From Panopea generosa (Eukaryota; Mollusca; Bivalvia; Adapedonta; Hiatellidae), in the NCBI GenBank assembly GCA_029582155.1, contig CM055901.1, forward strand, positions 41,565,616-41,629,615: a stretch of DNA of 64,000 nt, in the 5' to 3' direction. Position 1 is the stretch's first letter; every line of letters starts with the position of its first letter. A program made the translations under genes and the position numbers. Under the pieces are notes generated by a model. The model had not been told where the DNA came from. It did not search any database and was given only the letters and a program-made list of their open reading frames with translations. Positions 43,901-58,900 of this stretch are shown piece by piece.

Positions 43901-46900
43901 ATATTATAGGAGGTTATTTGTATGTGTAGAGATCCAGGTTACCTGAACAAAGTTATATCAATTACACCAAATAGAGAAGTGATATTATAGGAGGTTGATT
44001 ATATGTGTAGAGATCCAGGTTATCTGAACAAAGTTATATCAATTACAACGAATAGAGAAATGATATTATAGGAGGTTATTTATATGTGTAGAGATCCAGG
44101 TTACCTGAACAAAGTTATATCAATTAAACCAAATAGAGAAGTTTTATTATAGGTTGTTTATTATATGTGTAGATCCAGGTCATCTGAACAAAGTTATATC
44201 AATTACACCAAATAGAGAAGTGATGTTATAGGAGATTAATTATATGTAGAGATCCTGGTCTTCTGAACAAAGTTATATCAATTACACCAAAGAGAAAAGT
44301 GATATTATACAATGTTGATTATATGTGTAGAGATCCAGGTTATCTGAACAAAGTTATATTAATTACACCAAACAAAGAAGTGATATTATAGGAGGTTAAT
44401 TATATGTGTAGAGATCCAGGTTACCTGAACAAAGTTATATCAATTACACCAAACAGAGAAGTGATATTATAGGTTGTTGATTATATGTGTAGAGATCCAG
44501 GTTATCTGAACAAAGTTGTATCAATTACACCGAATAGAGAAGAGATATTATAGGAGGTTATTTATATGTGTAGAGATCCAGGTTACCTGAACAAAATTAT
44601 ATCAATTAAACCAAACTGAGAAGTTTTATTATAGGTTGTTGATTATATGTGTTGACATCCAGGTTACCTGAACAAAAGTTATATCAATTACACCAAATAG
44701 AGAAGTGATATTGTAGATGGTTAATTATATGTAGAGATCCTGGTCATCTGAACAAAGTTATATCGATTATACCAAATAGAGAAGTGATAGTATAGGTTGT
44801 TGATTATATGTGTAGAGATCCAGGTCATCTGAACAAAGTTATATCAATTATACCAAATAGAGAAGTGATAATATAGGTTGTTGATTATATGTGTAGAGAT
44901 CCAGGTCATCTGAACAAAGTTATATAAATTACACCAAATAGAGAAGTGATGTTATAGGATGTTGATAATATGTGTAGAGATCCAGGTTACCTGAACAATG
45001 TTATATCAATTACACCAAATAGAAAAGTGATGTTATAGGTTGTTGATTATATGTGTAGAGATCCTGGTCATCTGAATAAAGTTATATCAATTACACCAAA
45101 TAGAGTAGTGATATTATATGATGTTGATTATATGTGTAGAGATCCAGGTTACCTGAACAAAGTTATATCAATTACACCAAATAGAGTAGTGATATTATAG
45201 GTTGTTGATTATATGTGTAGAGATCCAGGTCATCTGAACAAAGTTATATCAAATGCACCAAATAGAGAAGTAATATTATAGGAGGTTATTTATATATGAA
45301 GAGATCCCGGTAATCTGATTAAAGTTATATCCATGACATCAAATAAAGAAGTGATATTATAGTTTATTGATTATATGTGCAGAGATCCAGGTCATCTGAA
45401 CAAAGTTATATCAATTACACTGAATAGAGAAGTAATATTATAGGTTGTTGATTATTTGTGTAGAGATCCAGGTCATCTGAACAATGTTATATCAATTACA
45501 CCAAATAGAGAAGTGATATTATAGGTTTTTGATTATATGTGTAGAGAACCTTGTCATCTGAACAAAGCTATATCAATTACACCAATTAGAGAAAAAATGT
45601 TATAGGATGTTGATTAAATGACATTGTGTAGAGATCTAGGTCATCTGAACAAAGTTACATCAATTACACCAAATAGAGAAGTGATATTATAGGAGGTTAA
45701 TAGTATGTGTAGAGATCCAGGTCATTTGATCAAAGTTTTATCAATTACACCAAATAGAGAAGTGATGTTATAGGTTTTTGATTATATGTGTAGAGATCCT
45801 GGTCATCTGAATGAAGTTATATCAATTACACCAAATAGAGAAGTTTTATTATTGGAGGTTAATTATATGTGTAGAGATCCAGGTTACCTGAACAAAATTA
45901 TACCAATTACACCAAGTAGAGAAGTGATATTATAGGTTGTTGGTTATATGTGTAGAGATCCAGGTTATCTGAACAAAGTTACATCAATCACACCAAATAG
46001 TGAAGTGATATTATAGGTTGTTGGTTATATGTGTAGTGATCCAAGTGATCTGAACGAAGTTATATCATTTGCACCAAATAGAGAAGTGATATTATAGGAG
46101 GTTATTTATATGTGTAGAGAGCCAGGTTACCTGAATAATGTTATATCAATTTAACCAAATAGAGAAGTGATATTATAGGAGGTTATTTATATGTGTAAAG
46201 ATCCAGGTTACCTGAACAAAGTTATATCAATTAAACCAAATAGAGAAGTTTTATTATAGGTTGTTGATTATATGTGTAGAGATCCAGGTTACCTGAACAA
46301 ATTGATATCAATTACACCAAACAGATAAGTGATATTATAGGTTGTTGTTTTTATGTTTAGAGATTGAGGTCATCTGAACAAAGTTATATCAATTACACCA
46401 AATACAGAAGTGAAATAGGTTGTTGATTATATGTGTAGAGATGCAGGTTATCTGAACGAAGTTATATCAATTACACCAAAAAGAGAATTGATATTATATG
46501 TTGTTGATTATATGTGTAGAGATCCTGGTTATCTGAACAAAGTTATATCAATTACACAAAATAGAGAAGTTTTATTATAAGTTGTTGATTATATGTGTAG
46601 AGATCTGGGTAAGCTGAACAAAGTTTTATATATCAATTACACCAAATAGAGAAGTGATATTATAGGTTGTTGATTATATGTGTAGAACCAGGTCATCAGA
46701 ACAAAGTTATATCAATTACACCAAATAGAGAAGTGATATTATATGATGTTGATTATATGTGTAGAGATTCAGGTAATCTGAACAAAGTTATATCGATTAT
46801 ATGTGTAGAGATCCAGGTTATCTGAACAAAGTTATATCAATTACACCAAATAGAGAAGTGATATTATACAATGTTGATTATATGTGTAGAGATTCAGGTC

Positions 46901-49900
46901 ATCTGAACAAAGTTATATCGATTATATGTGTAGAGATCCAGGTTATCTGAACAAAGTTATATCAATTACACCAAACTGAGAAGTGATATTATAGGTTGTT
47001 GATTATATGTGTAGAGATCAAGGTTATCTGAACAAAGTTATATCAATTACACTGAATAGAGAAAAGATATTATAGGAGGTTATTTATATGTGTAGAGATC
47101 CAGGTTACCTGAACAAAGTTATATCAATTACACCATAAAGAGAAGTTTTATTATAGGTTGTTGTTTATATGTGTAGAGATCCAGTTTACCTGAACAAAGT
47201 TGTATCAATTACACCAAATAGAGAAGTTTTATTATAGGTTGTTGATTATATGTGTAGAGATCCAGGTCATCTGAACAAAGTTGTATCAATTACACCAAAT
47301 AGAGAAGTGATATTGTACAATGTTGATTATATGTGTAGAGATCCAGGCGATCTGAACAAAGTTATATCAATTACACCAAATAGAGAAGTGATATTGTACG
47401 ATGTTGATTATATGTGTAGAGAGATCCAGGTGATCTGAACAAAGTTATATCAATTACACCAAATAGAAAAGTGATATTGTACGATGTTGATTATATGTGT
47501 AGAGAGATCCAGGTGATCTGAACAAAGTTATATCAATTACACCAAATAGTGAAGTGATATTGTACAATGTTGATTATATGTGTAGAGATTCAGGCGATCT
47601 GAACAAAGTTATATCAATTACACCAAATAGAAAAGTGATATTGTAAGATGTTGATTATATGTGTAGAGATCCAGGTGATCTGAACAAAGTTATATCAATT
47701 ACACCAAATAGAAAAGTGATATTGTACGATGTTGATTATATGTGTAGAGAGATCCAGGTCATCTGAACAAAGTTATATCAATTACACCAAATAGATAAGT
47801 GATATTGTACGATGTTGATTATATGTGTAGAGAACCTGGTCATCTGAACAAAGTTATATCAATTACACCAAATAGTGAAGTGATATTGTACGATGTTGAT
47901 TATATGTGTAGAGATCCAGGTGATCTGAACAAATTGATATCAATTACACCAAATAGAGAAGTGATATTATACGATGTTGATTATATGTGTAGAGTTCCAG
48001 GTGATCTGAACAAAGTTATATCAATTACACCAAATAGAAAAGTGATATTATAGGATGTTGATTATATGTGTAGAGATCCAGGTGAGCTGAACAAAGTTAT
48101 ATCAATTACACCAAATAGAGAAATGATATTGTACGCTGTTGATTATATGTGTAGAGATCCAGGTGATCTGAACAAAGTTATATCAGTTACACCAAATAGA
48201 GAAGTGATATTGTACGATGTTGATTATATGTGTAGAGATCCAGGTGATCTGAATAAAGTTATATAATTACACCAAATAGAGAAGTGATATTGTACGATGT
48301 TGATTATATGTTTAGAGATCCAGGTGATCTGAATAAAGTTATATAATTACACCAAATAGAGAAGTGATATTGTACGATGTTGATTATATGTGTAGAGATC
48401 CAGGTGATCTGAACAAATGGTGAATGGTTTTAAGTAGTACTGCCCAATATGTAACTATGGACCAATAATTGTGGACTTAGGCTAAACATTATCCATTATT
48501 ATAATAAATTAAAAAACAGAAAAATTAAATATTTTTTCATAGAAGTGGTAATATCAAATAATAATGCATTATTTTGAGTAGTACCACTCTATACCACTAT
48601 ATACCAAGTATGGTTGATCTAGGACAAACATTATCCAAGAAACAGACCAAATACATAACATTTTGAAAACAACACTAATTATTTGTAGGTGAGACAGAAA
48701 ATGCTGCATTACATTTTTGTGTAAAACTTCTCATAACACAGTGATGGACAAATGTTTGTTGCTCTGAACTAAAACAGGTTCATTGAAACAGGGCTAAACA
48801 AACAAAAATATTTATAGGCTAAATATCTCTAGAGATCGTGCTCAAGGTCATTTGGAATAATACTGGATGGTTTTGGATAGTAGAATTGTATTATCCAAAG
48901 TGTGCAAAGTTTGGTAATTCCAGGTAAAAGAATATCACAGAAAGAGACCTAAACACAAACGATGACCATTTTGTTAATCCTCCATAATGGTGAAGGTAGT
49001 ATTAACAGTTACTGCATGGTTTAAAGAAATTGGAGCTATACATTAAATATTATGTTGATTAACTTTATTATCAGTACATGGCATTCTAAATATGCAGCTT
49101 GGTTCTCAGTAAAACCACCCATCACACCATTCTGGACAAAGTTAGTGACTCTGGACTGACAGTTTCAAAAAAACAGGTGCTCAACACAAAAACATAACAT
49201 TTTATTTACGGTAATTATCCAAATAGGACAAAGTCATCTGAAAAGAATTCTGCATAGTTATGAATAGCATACCATAAGTCAACTATGGACCAATTTTGGT
49301 GACTCTTGACTAAAAGTCTTGAGGAAATGGTGCTAAAAAAAAATAAAAATAAGCATATTGTTGGCTAAGTTAATTATTCAAAGAGGCCAAGATTTTCTGA
49401 GAAAATGTTGCATGTTTATGAAGTACTTGCCCATTAACCCAGTTATAGATAAAAATTTGTTTCTCAAAGTCAAACAGTTTCTGAGAAATGGAGCTGTTAA
49501 CATTGATTGTTGACACAGGCGCTGACAGAAAAGGCAAGACAAAAATGGTATTCTCCAATATGGTGCATCTTGGATGTCTTTCATATGGCTTCAAAAGACT
49601 GTATTGAGCTTTAATCCACTTTTCATTCCCTTTTATTTTCTTTTTAAAGATAATTTTTAACTTCAAAATTATCGGTTTTTAGCTCTACTGGCCAAAGCCC
49701 AGAAAGGACTTATGCAATGACGCGTTGTTCATCATCTGTCACGTTGTCTATTAGCAGCACTTTCTCTGAAATCACTAGGCCAATTAGACTCAAACTTCAC
49801 ATACAGACGAATCTGTCTTAAGCAGTCAGTCAAAGGGAGGAGCAAAAGTGGCCTTTTAAGACAGGTTGGTGCTTAATACAGGTTAATTTGCTCTGAAAGC

Positions 49901-52900
49901 ATAGAAATGGGAAATAGCAAATGTGGCTGCCTAAGACAAGTGACTTCTTAATAGAAGGTGACCACTTACACAGGTTTTACTGTAGATGTTTCTATAGATT
50001 AGTAGACTATAAACAAGTCTTCTCATGAAGTGCCGAATAGATATTGAAAGTATTTATGTATTAATGACCAGCAGCTGTAGTTTTATTGTATGTGTAGCAA
50101 TGGTGTCTCTCCGAGGGTTCAATTAATAGACACATGATTATAATTTTATTAATATATATTGTTAACTCATCTTAGCCAAAGGCTCACAGGTGAGCTTTTG
50201 TGATCGCACTGTGTCCATCGTCCGTCCGTAGTCCTGTCTTTAACTTTTGCTTCAAACGACTTCTTCTCTGAAACCGCTTGACAGATTTTCACTCAAAGAG
50301 GGTAAAAATTGTGAAATTTCGAAAAGTGTTACTGTCACTATAAGTCAGTAGAGCGTCCTTGGGCCTCTTGTTTTATTTAGTATTTTTTATATTTAACAGA
50401 TGAAAAGGAGACTTCTGAGAAGGAGAGCAGCAAATACAGTGGTTACCTTAACAACAAGAAATGGGCGTGGGTGTTTGGTGTTCTCCAGCCATACCTCAGG
50501 CCATATGGGGATAGCAGTGAAGGGCGACTAGACTTCTACCACAGGGCTCTCAGTAAAGCTGTGAGACAGAGGTAAGAAGTCATTTGACGCCTCTCTGCAT
50601 TGTTTATTTTAAGACCACCTTGTATTTACAAATGACCTGACAACTTTAAATATGAAAATATTTTACTCATCTTCTGGTGTAAGGTCAGGAGTCTTCTTAG
50701 ACTGTAAAGATGACCTGATACTTTTTTTTATACGTAATGCAAATAGACTCCAAATCAAAATATCACTTTACCTCGCTATAAAGTAGACATATACGAGTAG
50801 ATCTAAGTTCCAGTACTAAATGATATTTATTTACATAATTATGATAGATGATTGTAGTTATGGAACATGATTATAGTTATGATAGATGTTTATAGTTATG
50901 ATACATGATTATAGTTATGATAGATGTTTATAGTTATGATACATGATTATAGTTATGATAGATGTTTATAGTTATGATATATGATTATAGTTATGATAGA
51001 TGATTATAGTTATGATTTAATATTATAGTTATGATAGATGATTATAGTTATGATAGATGATTATAGTTATGATAGATAATTATAGTTAGGATTAATTTAT
51101 TTAGTTATGAAAGATGATTATAGTTATGGAACATGATTATAGTTATGATAGATGATTATAGTTATGGAACATGTTTTTCTTGTCAGTGAATCATATCATT
51201 ATGACCAATAAAACATGTACTGCAAAAACTACCTTGGAAACTCGTGCAACTGAGGGAATGTAGGACATGTTGTTTTATTGATATTTGCAAATACATTTCA
51301 CACACTTTCTCTAGAAGGAATGTAGGACAAACTGATTTTATGCTATTTATATTTGTCTACACTCCACACACTTTCTTTACAAGGAATCTAGAATTTGACT
51401 GTTATGTATATAAACATTTTTTATATCCATACTCTGTCCTGGTATTTGTCAGATATTTCCAAAAAAAGGAGGATGTTGATGAAAACATAGAGGTGGAGGA
51501 AGAGAGACCAAATGCTTATAACTGGTGGCACAAAAAACTGGCCGACTTCTTTGAGATGATTGACAATGTAGACAGACTTGTTGAGGTATGTATATGTGTA
51601 GTTTGTAGGTAGTATATATCAACAAAGGTACTAGTATATGTGTAGTTTGTAGGTAGTATACTAGCCATCTCCTGGGTGTATCAGCAAAGACACTTGTATA
51701 TGTGTAGTTTGTAGGTAGTATACTAGTCATCTTCTGGGTGTATCAACAAAGGTACTTGTATTTGTGTAGTTGGTAGGCAGTATACTAGTCATCTCGTGGG
51801 TGTATCAGCAAAGGTACTTGTATATGTGTAGTTTGTAGGTAGTATACTAGAGTCATCTCCTGGGTGTATCAACAAAAGTACTTGTATATGTGTAGTTGGT
51901 AGATATTATACTAGTTATCTCCTGGGTGTATCAACAAAGGTATGTGTATATGTGTAGTTTGTAGGTAGTATTCTAGTCATCTCCTGGGTGTATCAGCAAA
52001 GGTACTTGTATTTGTGTAGTTGGTATGTAGTATACTAGTCATCTCCTGGGTGTATCAGCAAAGGTACTTGTATATGTGTAGTTTGTAGGTACTATAGTAG
52101 TCATCTCCTGGGTGTATCAGAAAAGGTACTTGTATGTGTGTTGTTTGTACATATTATACTACTCATCTCCTGGGTTTATCAACAAAGGTACTTGTATATG
52201 TGTAGTTTGTAGGTAGTATACTAGTCATCTCCTGGGTGTATCAGCAATTGTACTTGTATATGTGTAGTTTGTAGGTAGTATACTAGTCATCTCCTGGGTG
52301 TGTCAACAAAGGTACTTGTATTTGTGTAGTTGGTAGGTAGTATACTAGTCATCTCCTGGGTGTATCAACAAAGGTACTTGTATATGTGTTGTTTGTACAT
52401 ATTAAACTAGTCATCTCCTGGGTTTATCAACAAAGGTACTTGTATATGTGTAGTTTGTAGGAAGTATACTAGTCATCTCCTGGGTTTATAAACAAAGTAA
52501 CTTGTATATGTGTAGTTTGTAGGTAGTATACTAGTCATCTCCTGGGTTTATCAACAAAGGTACTTGTATATGTGTAGTTTGTAGGTAGTAAACTAGTCAT
52601 CTTCTGGGTTTATCAACACAGGTACTTGTATATATGTAGTTTGTAGATATTATACTAGTCATCTCCTGGGTTTATCAACAAAGGTACTTGTATATGTGTA
52701 GTTTGTAGATATTATACTAGTCATCTCCTGGGTGTATCAACAAAGGTACTTGTATATGTGTAGTTTGTAGATATTATACTAGTCATCTCCTGGGTGTATC
52801 AACAAAGGTACTTGTATATGTGTAGTTTGTAGATATTATACTAGTCATCTCCTGGGTGTATCAACAAAGGTACTTCTATATGTGTAGTTTGTAGATATTA

Positions 52901-55900
52901 TACTAGTCATCTCCTGGGTTTATCAACAAAGGTACTTGTATATGTGTAGTTTGTAGGTATTATACTATTAATCTCCTGGGTGTATCAACAAAGGTACTTG
53001 TAAATGTGTAGTTTGTAGGAAGTATACTAGTCATCTCTTGGGTTTATCAACAAAGGTACTTGTATATGTGTAGTTTGTAGATATTATACTAGTCATCTCC
53101 TGAGTTTATCAACAAAGGTACTTGTATATGTGTAGTTTGAAGATATTATATTAGTCATCTCCTGGGTGTATCAACAAAGGTACTTGTATATCTGTAGTTT
53201 GTAGATATTATACTAGTCATCTCCTGGGTGTATCATCAAAGGTACTAGTATATGTGTTGTTGGTAGATACTATGCTAGTCATCTCCTGGGTGTATCAGCA
53301 AAGGTACATGTATATGTGTTGTTTGTAGGTATTATACTAGTCATCTCCTGGGTGTATCAACAAAGGTACTTGTATATGTGTTGTTGGTAGATATTATACT
53401 AGCCATCTCCTGGGTGTATCAACAAAGGTACTTGTATGTGTGTTGTTGGTAGATATTATGCTAGTCATCTCCTGGGTGTTTCAGCAAAGGTACATGTATA
53501 TGTGTAGTCTGTAGATATTATACTAGTCATCTCCTGGGTTTATCAACAAAGGTACTTGTATATGTGTTGTTGGTAGATATTATACTAGCCATCTCCTGGG
53601 TTTATCAACAAAGGTACTTGTATATGTGTTGTTGGTAGATATTATGCTAGTCATCTCCTGGGTGTTTCAACAAAGGTACTTGTATATGTGTTGTTGGTAG
53701 ATATTATGCTAGTCATCTCCTGGGTGTTTCAACAAAGGTACTTGTATATGTGTTGTTGGTAGATATTATACTAGCCATCTCCTGGGTGTATCAACAAAGG
53801 TACTTGTATATGTGTAGTTTGTAGATATTATACTAGTCACCTCCTGGGTGTATCAGCAAAGGTACTTGTATATGTGTAGTTTGTAGATATTATACTAGCC
53901 ATCTCCTGGGTGTATCAGCAAAGGTACTTGTATATGTGTTGTTGGTAGATATTATACTAGCCATCTCCTGGATGTATCAGCAAAGGTACTTGTATATGTG
54001 TAGTTTGTAGATATTATACTAGTCACCTCCTGGGTGTATCAGCAAAGGTACTTGTATATGTGTAGTTTGTAGATATTATACTAGTCATCTCCTGGGTGTA
54101 TTAGCAAAGGTACTTGTATATGTGTTGTTTGTAGATATTATACTAGCCATCTCCTGGGTGTATCAACAAAGGTACTTGTAAATGTGTAGTTTGTAGGAAG
54201 TATACTAGTCATCTCTTGGGTTTATCAACAAAGGTACTTGTATATGTGTAGTTTGTAGATATTATACTAGTCATCTCCTGCGTTTATCAACAAAGGTACT
54301 TGTATATGTGTAGTTTGAAGATATTATATTAGTCATCTCCTGGGTGTATCATCAAAGGTACTAGTATATGTGTTGTTGGTAGATACTATGCTAGTCATCT
54401 CCTGGGTGTATCAGCAAAGGTACATGTATATGTGTTGTTTGTAGGTATTATACTAGTCATCTCCTGGGTGTATCAACAAAGGTACTTGTATATGTGTTGT
54501 TGGTAGATATTATACTAGCCATCTCCTGGGTTTATCAACAAAGGTACTTGTATATGTGTTGTTGGTAGATATTATGCTAGTCATCTCCTGGGTGTTTCAG
54601 CAAAGGTACATGTATATGTGTAGTCTGTAGATATTATACTAGTCATCTCCTGGGTGTATCAACAAAGGTACTTGTATATCTGTTGTTGGTAGATATTATG
54701 CTAGTCATCTCCTGGATGTATCAGCAAAGGTACTTGTATATGTGTAGTTTGTAGATATTATACTAGTCACCTCCTGGGTGTATCAGCAAAGGTACTTGTA
54801 TATGTGTAGTTTGTAGATATTATACTAGTCATCTCCTGGGTGTATTAGCAAAGGTACTTGTATATGTGTTGTTTGTAGATATTATACTAGCCATCTCCTG
54901 GGTGTATCAACAAAGGTACTTGTATATGTGTAGTTTGTAGATAGTATACTAGTCATCTCCTGGGTGTATCAGCAAAGGTACTTGTATATGTGTTGTTGGT
55001 AGATATTATACTAGTCGTCTCCTGGGTGTATCAACAAAGGTACTTGTATATGTGTAGTTTGTAGATATTATTATAGTCATCTCCTGGGTGTATCAACAAA
55101 GGTACTTGTATATGTGTTGTTGGTAGATATTATACTAGCCATCTCCTTGCTGTATCAACAAAGGTACTTGTACATGTGTTGTTGGTAGATATTATACTAG
55201 TCATCTCCTGGGTGTATCAACAAAGGTACTTGTACATGTGTTGTTGGTAGATATTATACTAGTTATCTCCTGGGTGTATCAACAAAGGTACTTGTATATG
55301 TGTTGTTGGTAGATATTATACTAGCCATCTCCTGGGTGTATCAACAAAGGTACTTGTACATATGTTGTTGGTAGATATTATACTAGTCATCTCCTGGGTG
55401 TATCAACAAAGGTACTTGTATATGTGTTGTTGGTAGATATTATACTAGTCATCTCCTGGGTGTATCAGCAAAGGTACTTGTATATGTGTTGTTGGTAGAT
55501 ATTATACTAGTCATCTCCTGGGTGTATCAATAAAGGTACTTGTAAATGTGTTGTTTGTAGATATTATACTAGTCATCTCCTAGGTGTATCAACAAAGGTA
55601 CTTGTATATGTGTAGTTTGTAGATATTATACTAGTCATCTCCTGGGTGTATCAACAAAGGTACTTGTATATGTGTAGTTGGTAGATATTATACTAGTCAT
55701 CTCATGGGTGTATCAGCAAAGGTACTTGTATATGTGTTGTTAGTAGATATTATACTAGTCGTCTCCTGGGTGTATCAACAAAGGTACTTGTATATGTGTA
55801 GTTTGTAGATATTATACTAGTCATCTCCTGGGTGTATCAACAAAGGTACTTGTATATGTGTTGTTGGTAGATATTATACTAGCCATCTCCTGGGTGTATC

Positions 55901-58900
55901 AACAAAGGTACTTGTATATGTGTAGTTTGTAGATAGTATACTAGTCATCTCCTGGGTGTATCAGCGAAGGTACTTGTATATGTGTTGTTTGTAGATATTA
56001 TACTAGTCATCTCCTGGGTGTATCAACAAAGGTACTTGTATATGTGTAGTTTGTAGATATTATACTAGTCATCTCCTGGGTGTATCAACAAAGGTACTTG
56101 TATATGTGTTGTTGGTAGATATTATACTAGCCATCTCCTGGGTGTATCAACAAAGGTACTTGTATATGTGTAGTTTGTAGATATTATACTAGTCATCTCC
56201 TGGGTGTATCCTGAAAGGTACTTGTATATGTGTTGTTGGTAGATATTATACTAGTCATCTGCTTGGTGTATCAACAAAGGTACTTGTATATGTGTTGTTT
56301 GTAGATATTACACTAGTCCTCTCCTAGGTGTATCAACAAAGGTACTTGTATATGTGTAGTTTGTAGATATTATACTAGTCATCTCCTGGGTGTATCAACA
56401 AAGGTACTTGTATATGTGTAGTTGGTATGTATTATACTAGTCATCTCCTGGGTGTATCTGCAAAGGTACTTGTATATGTGTTGTTGGTAGATATTATACT
56501 AGTCATCTCCTGGGTGTATCAACAAAGGTACTTGTATATGTGTTGTGTGTAGATATTATACTAGCCATCTCCTGGGTGTATCAACAAAGATCCTTGTACA
56601 TGTGTTGTTTGTAGATATTATACTAGCCATCTCCTGGGTGTATCAACAAAGGTACTTGTATATGTGTAGTTTGTAGATAGTATACTAGTCATCTCCTGGG
56701 TGTATCAGCAAAGGTACTTGTATATGTGTTGTTTGTAAATATTAAACTAGTCATCTCCTGGATGTATCACCAAAGGTACTTGTATATGTGTAGTTTGTAG
56801 ATAGTATACTAGTCATCTCCTGGGTGTATCAACAAAGGTACTTGTATATGTGTAGTTTGTAGATAGTATACTAGTCATCTCCTGGGTGTATCAACAAAGG
56901 TACTTGTACATGTGTTGTTTGTAGATATTATATTAGTCATCTCCTGGGTGTATCAACAAAGGTACTTGTATATGTGTAGTTTGTAGATATTATACTAGCC
57001 ATCTCCTGGGTGTATCAACAAAGGTACTTGTACATGTGTTGTTTGTAGATTTTATATTAGTCATATCCTGGGTGTATCGGCAAAGGTACTTGTATATGTG
57101 TAGTTTGTAGATATTACACTAGTCATTTCCTGGGTGTATCAACAAAGGTACTTGTATATGTGTAGTTTGTAGGTATTATACTAGTCATCTCCTTGGTGTA
57201 TCTGCAAAGGTACATGTATATGTGTTGTTGGTAGATATTATACTAGTCATCTCCTAGGTTTATCAGCAAAGGTACATTTATATGTGTTGTTGGTAGATAT
57301 TATACTAGTCATCTGCAGGGTGTATCAGCAAAGGTACTTGTATATGTGTTGTTGGTAGATATTATACTAGCCATCTCCTGGGTGTATCAACAAAGGTACT
57401 TGTACTTGTGTTGTTGGTAGATATTATACTAGTCATCTGCTGGGTGTATCAACAAAGGTACTTGTATATGTGTTGTTGGTAGATATTATACTAGTCATCT
57501 CCTGGGTGTATCAACAAAGGTACTTGTATATGTGTTGTTTGTATAAATAATACTAGTCATCTCCTGGGTGTATCAACAGAGGTACTTGTATATGTGTTGT
57601 TGGTAAGTATTATACTAGCCATCTCCTGGGTGTATCAACAAAGGTACTTGTACATGTGTTGTTGGTAGATATTATACTAGTCATCTCCTGGGTGTATCGA
57701 CAAAGGTACTTGTATATGTGTTGTTGGTAGATATTATACTAGTCATCTCCTGGGTGTATCAACAAAGGTACTTGTACATGTGTTGTTGGTAAATTTTATA
57801 CTAGTCATGTCCTGGGTGTATCAACAAAGGTACTTGTATATGTGTTGTTGGTAGATATTATACTAGCCATCTCCTGGGTGTATCAACAAAGGTACTTGTA
57901 CATGTGTTGTTGGTAGATATTATACTAGTCATCTCCTGGGTGTATCAACAAAGGTACTTGTACATGTGTTGTTGGTAGATATTATACTAGTCATCTCCTG
58001 GGTGTATCAACAAAGGTACTTGTACATGTGTTGTTGGTAGATATTATACTAGCCATCTCCTGGGTGTATCAACAAAGGTACTTGTACATATGTTGTTGGT
58101 TGATATTATACTAGTCATCTGCTGGGTGTATCAACAAAGGTACTTGTATATGTGTTGTTGGTAGATATTATACTAGTCATCTCCTGGGTGTATCAGCAAA
58201 GGTACTTTTATATGTGTTGTTGGTAGATATTATACTAGTCATCTCCTGGGTGTATCAATAAAGGTACTTGTAAATGTGTTGTTTGTAGATATTATACTAG
58301 TCATCTCCTAGGTGTTTCAACAAAGGTACTTGTATATGTGTAGTTTGTAGATATTATACTAGTCATCTCCTGGGTGTATCAACAAAGGTACTTGTATATG
58401 TGTAGTTGGTAGATATTATACTAGTCATCTCATGGGTGTATCAGCAAAGGTACTTGTATATGTGTTGTTAGTAGATATTATACTAGTCGTCTCCTGGGTG
58501 TATCAACAAAGGTACTTGTATATGTGTAGTTTGTAGATATTATACTAGTCATCTCCTGGGTGTATCAACAAAGGTACTTGTATATGTGTTGTTGGTAGAT
58601 ATTATACTAGTCATCTCCTGGGTGTATCAACAAAGGTACTTGTATATGTGTTGTTTGTAGATATTATACTAGCCATCTCCTTGGTGTATCAACAAAGGTA
58701 CTTGTATATGTGTTGTTGGTAGATATTATACTAGTCATCTCCTGGGTGTATCAACAAGGGTACTTGTATATGTGTTGTTGGTAGGTATTATACTAGCCAT
58801 CTCCTGGGTGTATCAACAAAGGTACTTGTATATGTGTTGTTGGTAGATATAATACTAGCCATCTCCTGGGTTTATCAACAAAGGTACTTGTATATGTGTT

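Noticed and set aside
51244-51612. 122-codon open frame starting at 51244
   Set aside because: Only 51453-51585 is exon 15; the 5' part is intron 14 read through by chance and the 3' part is the first array unit.
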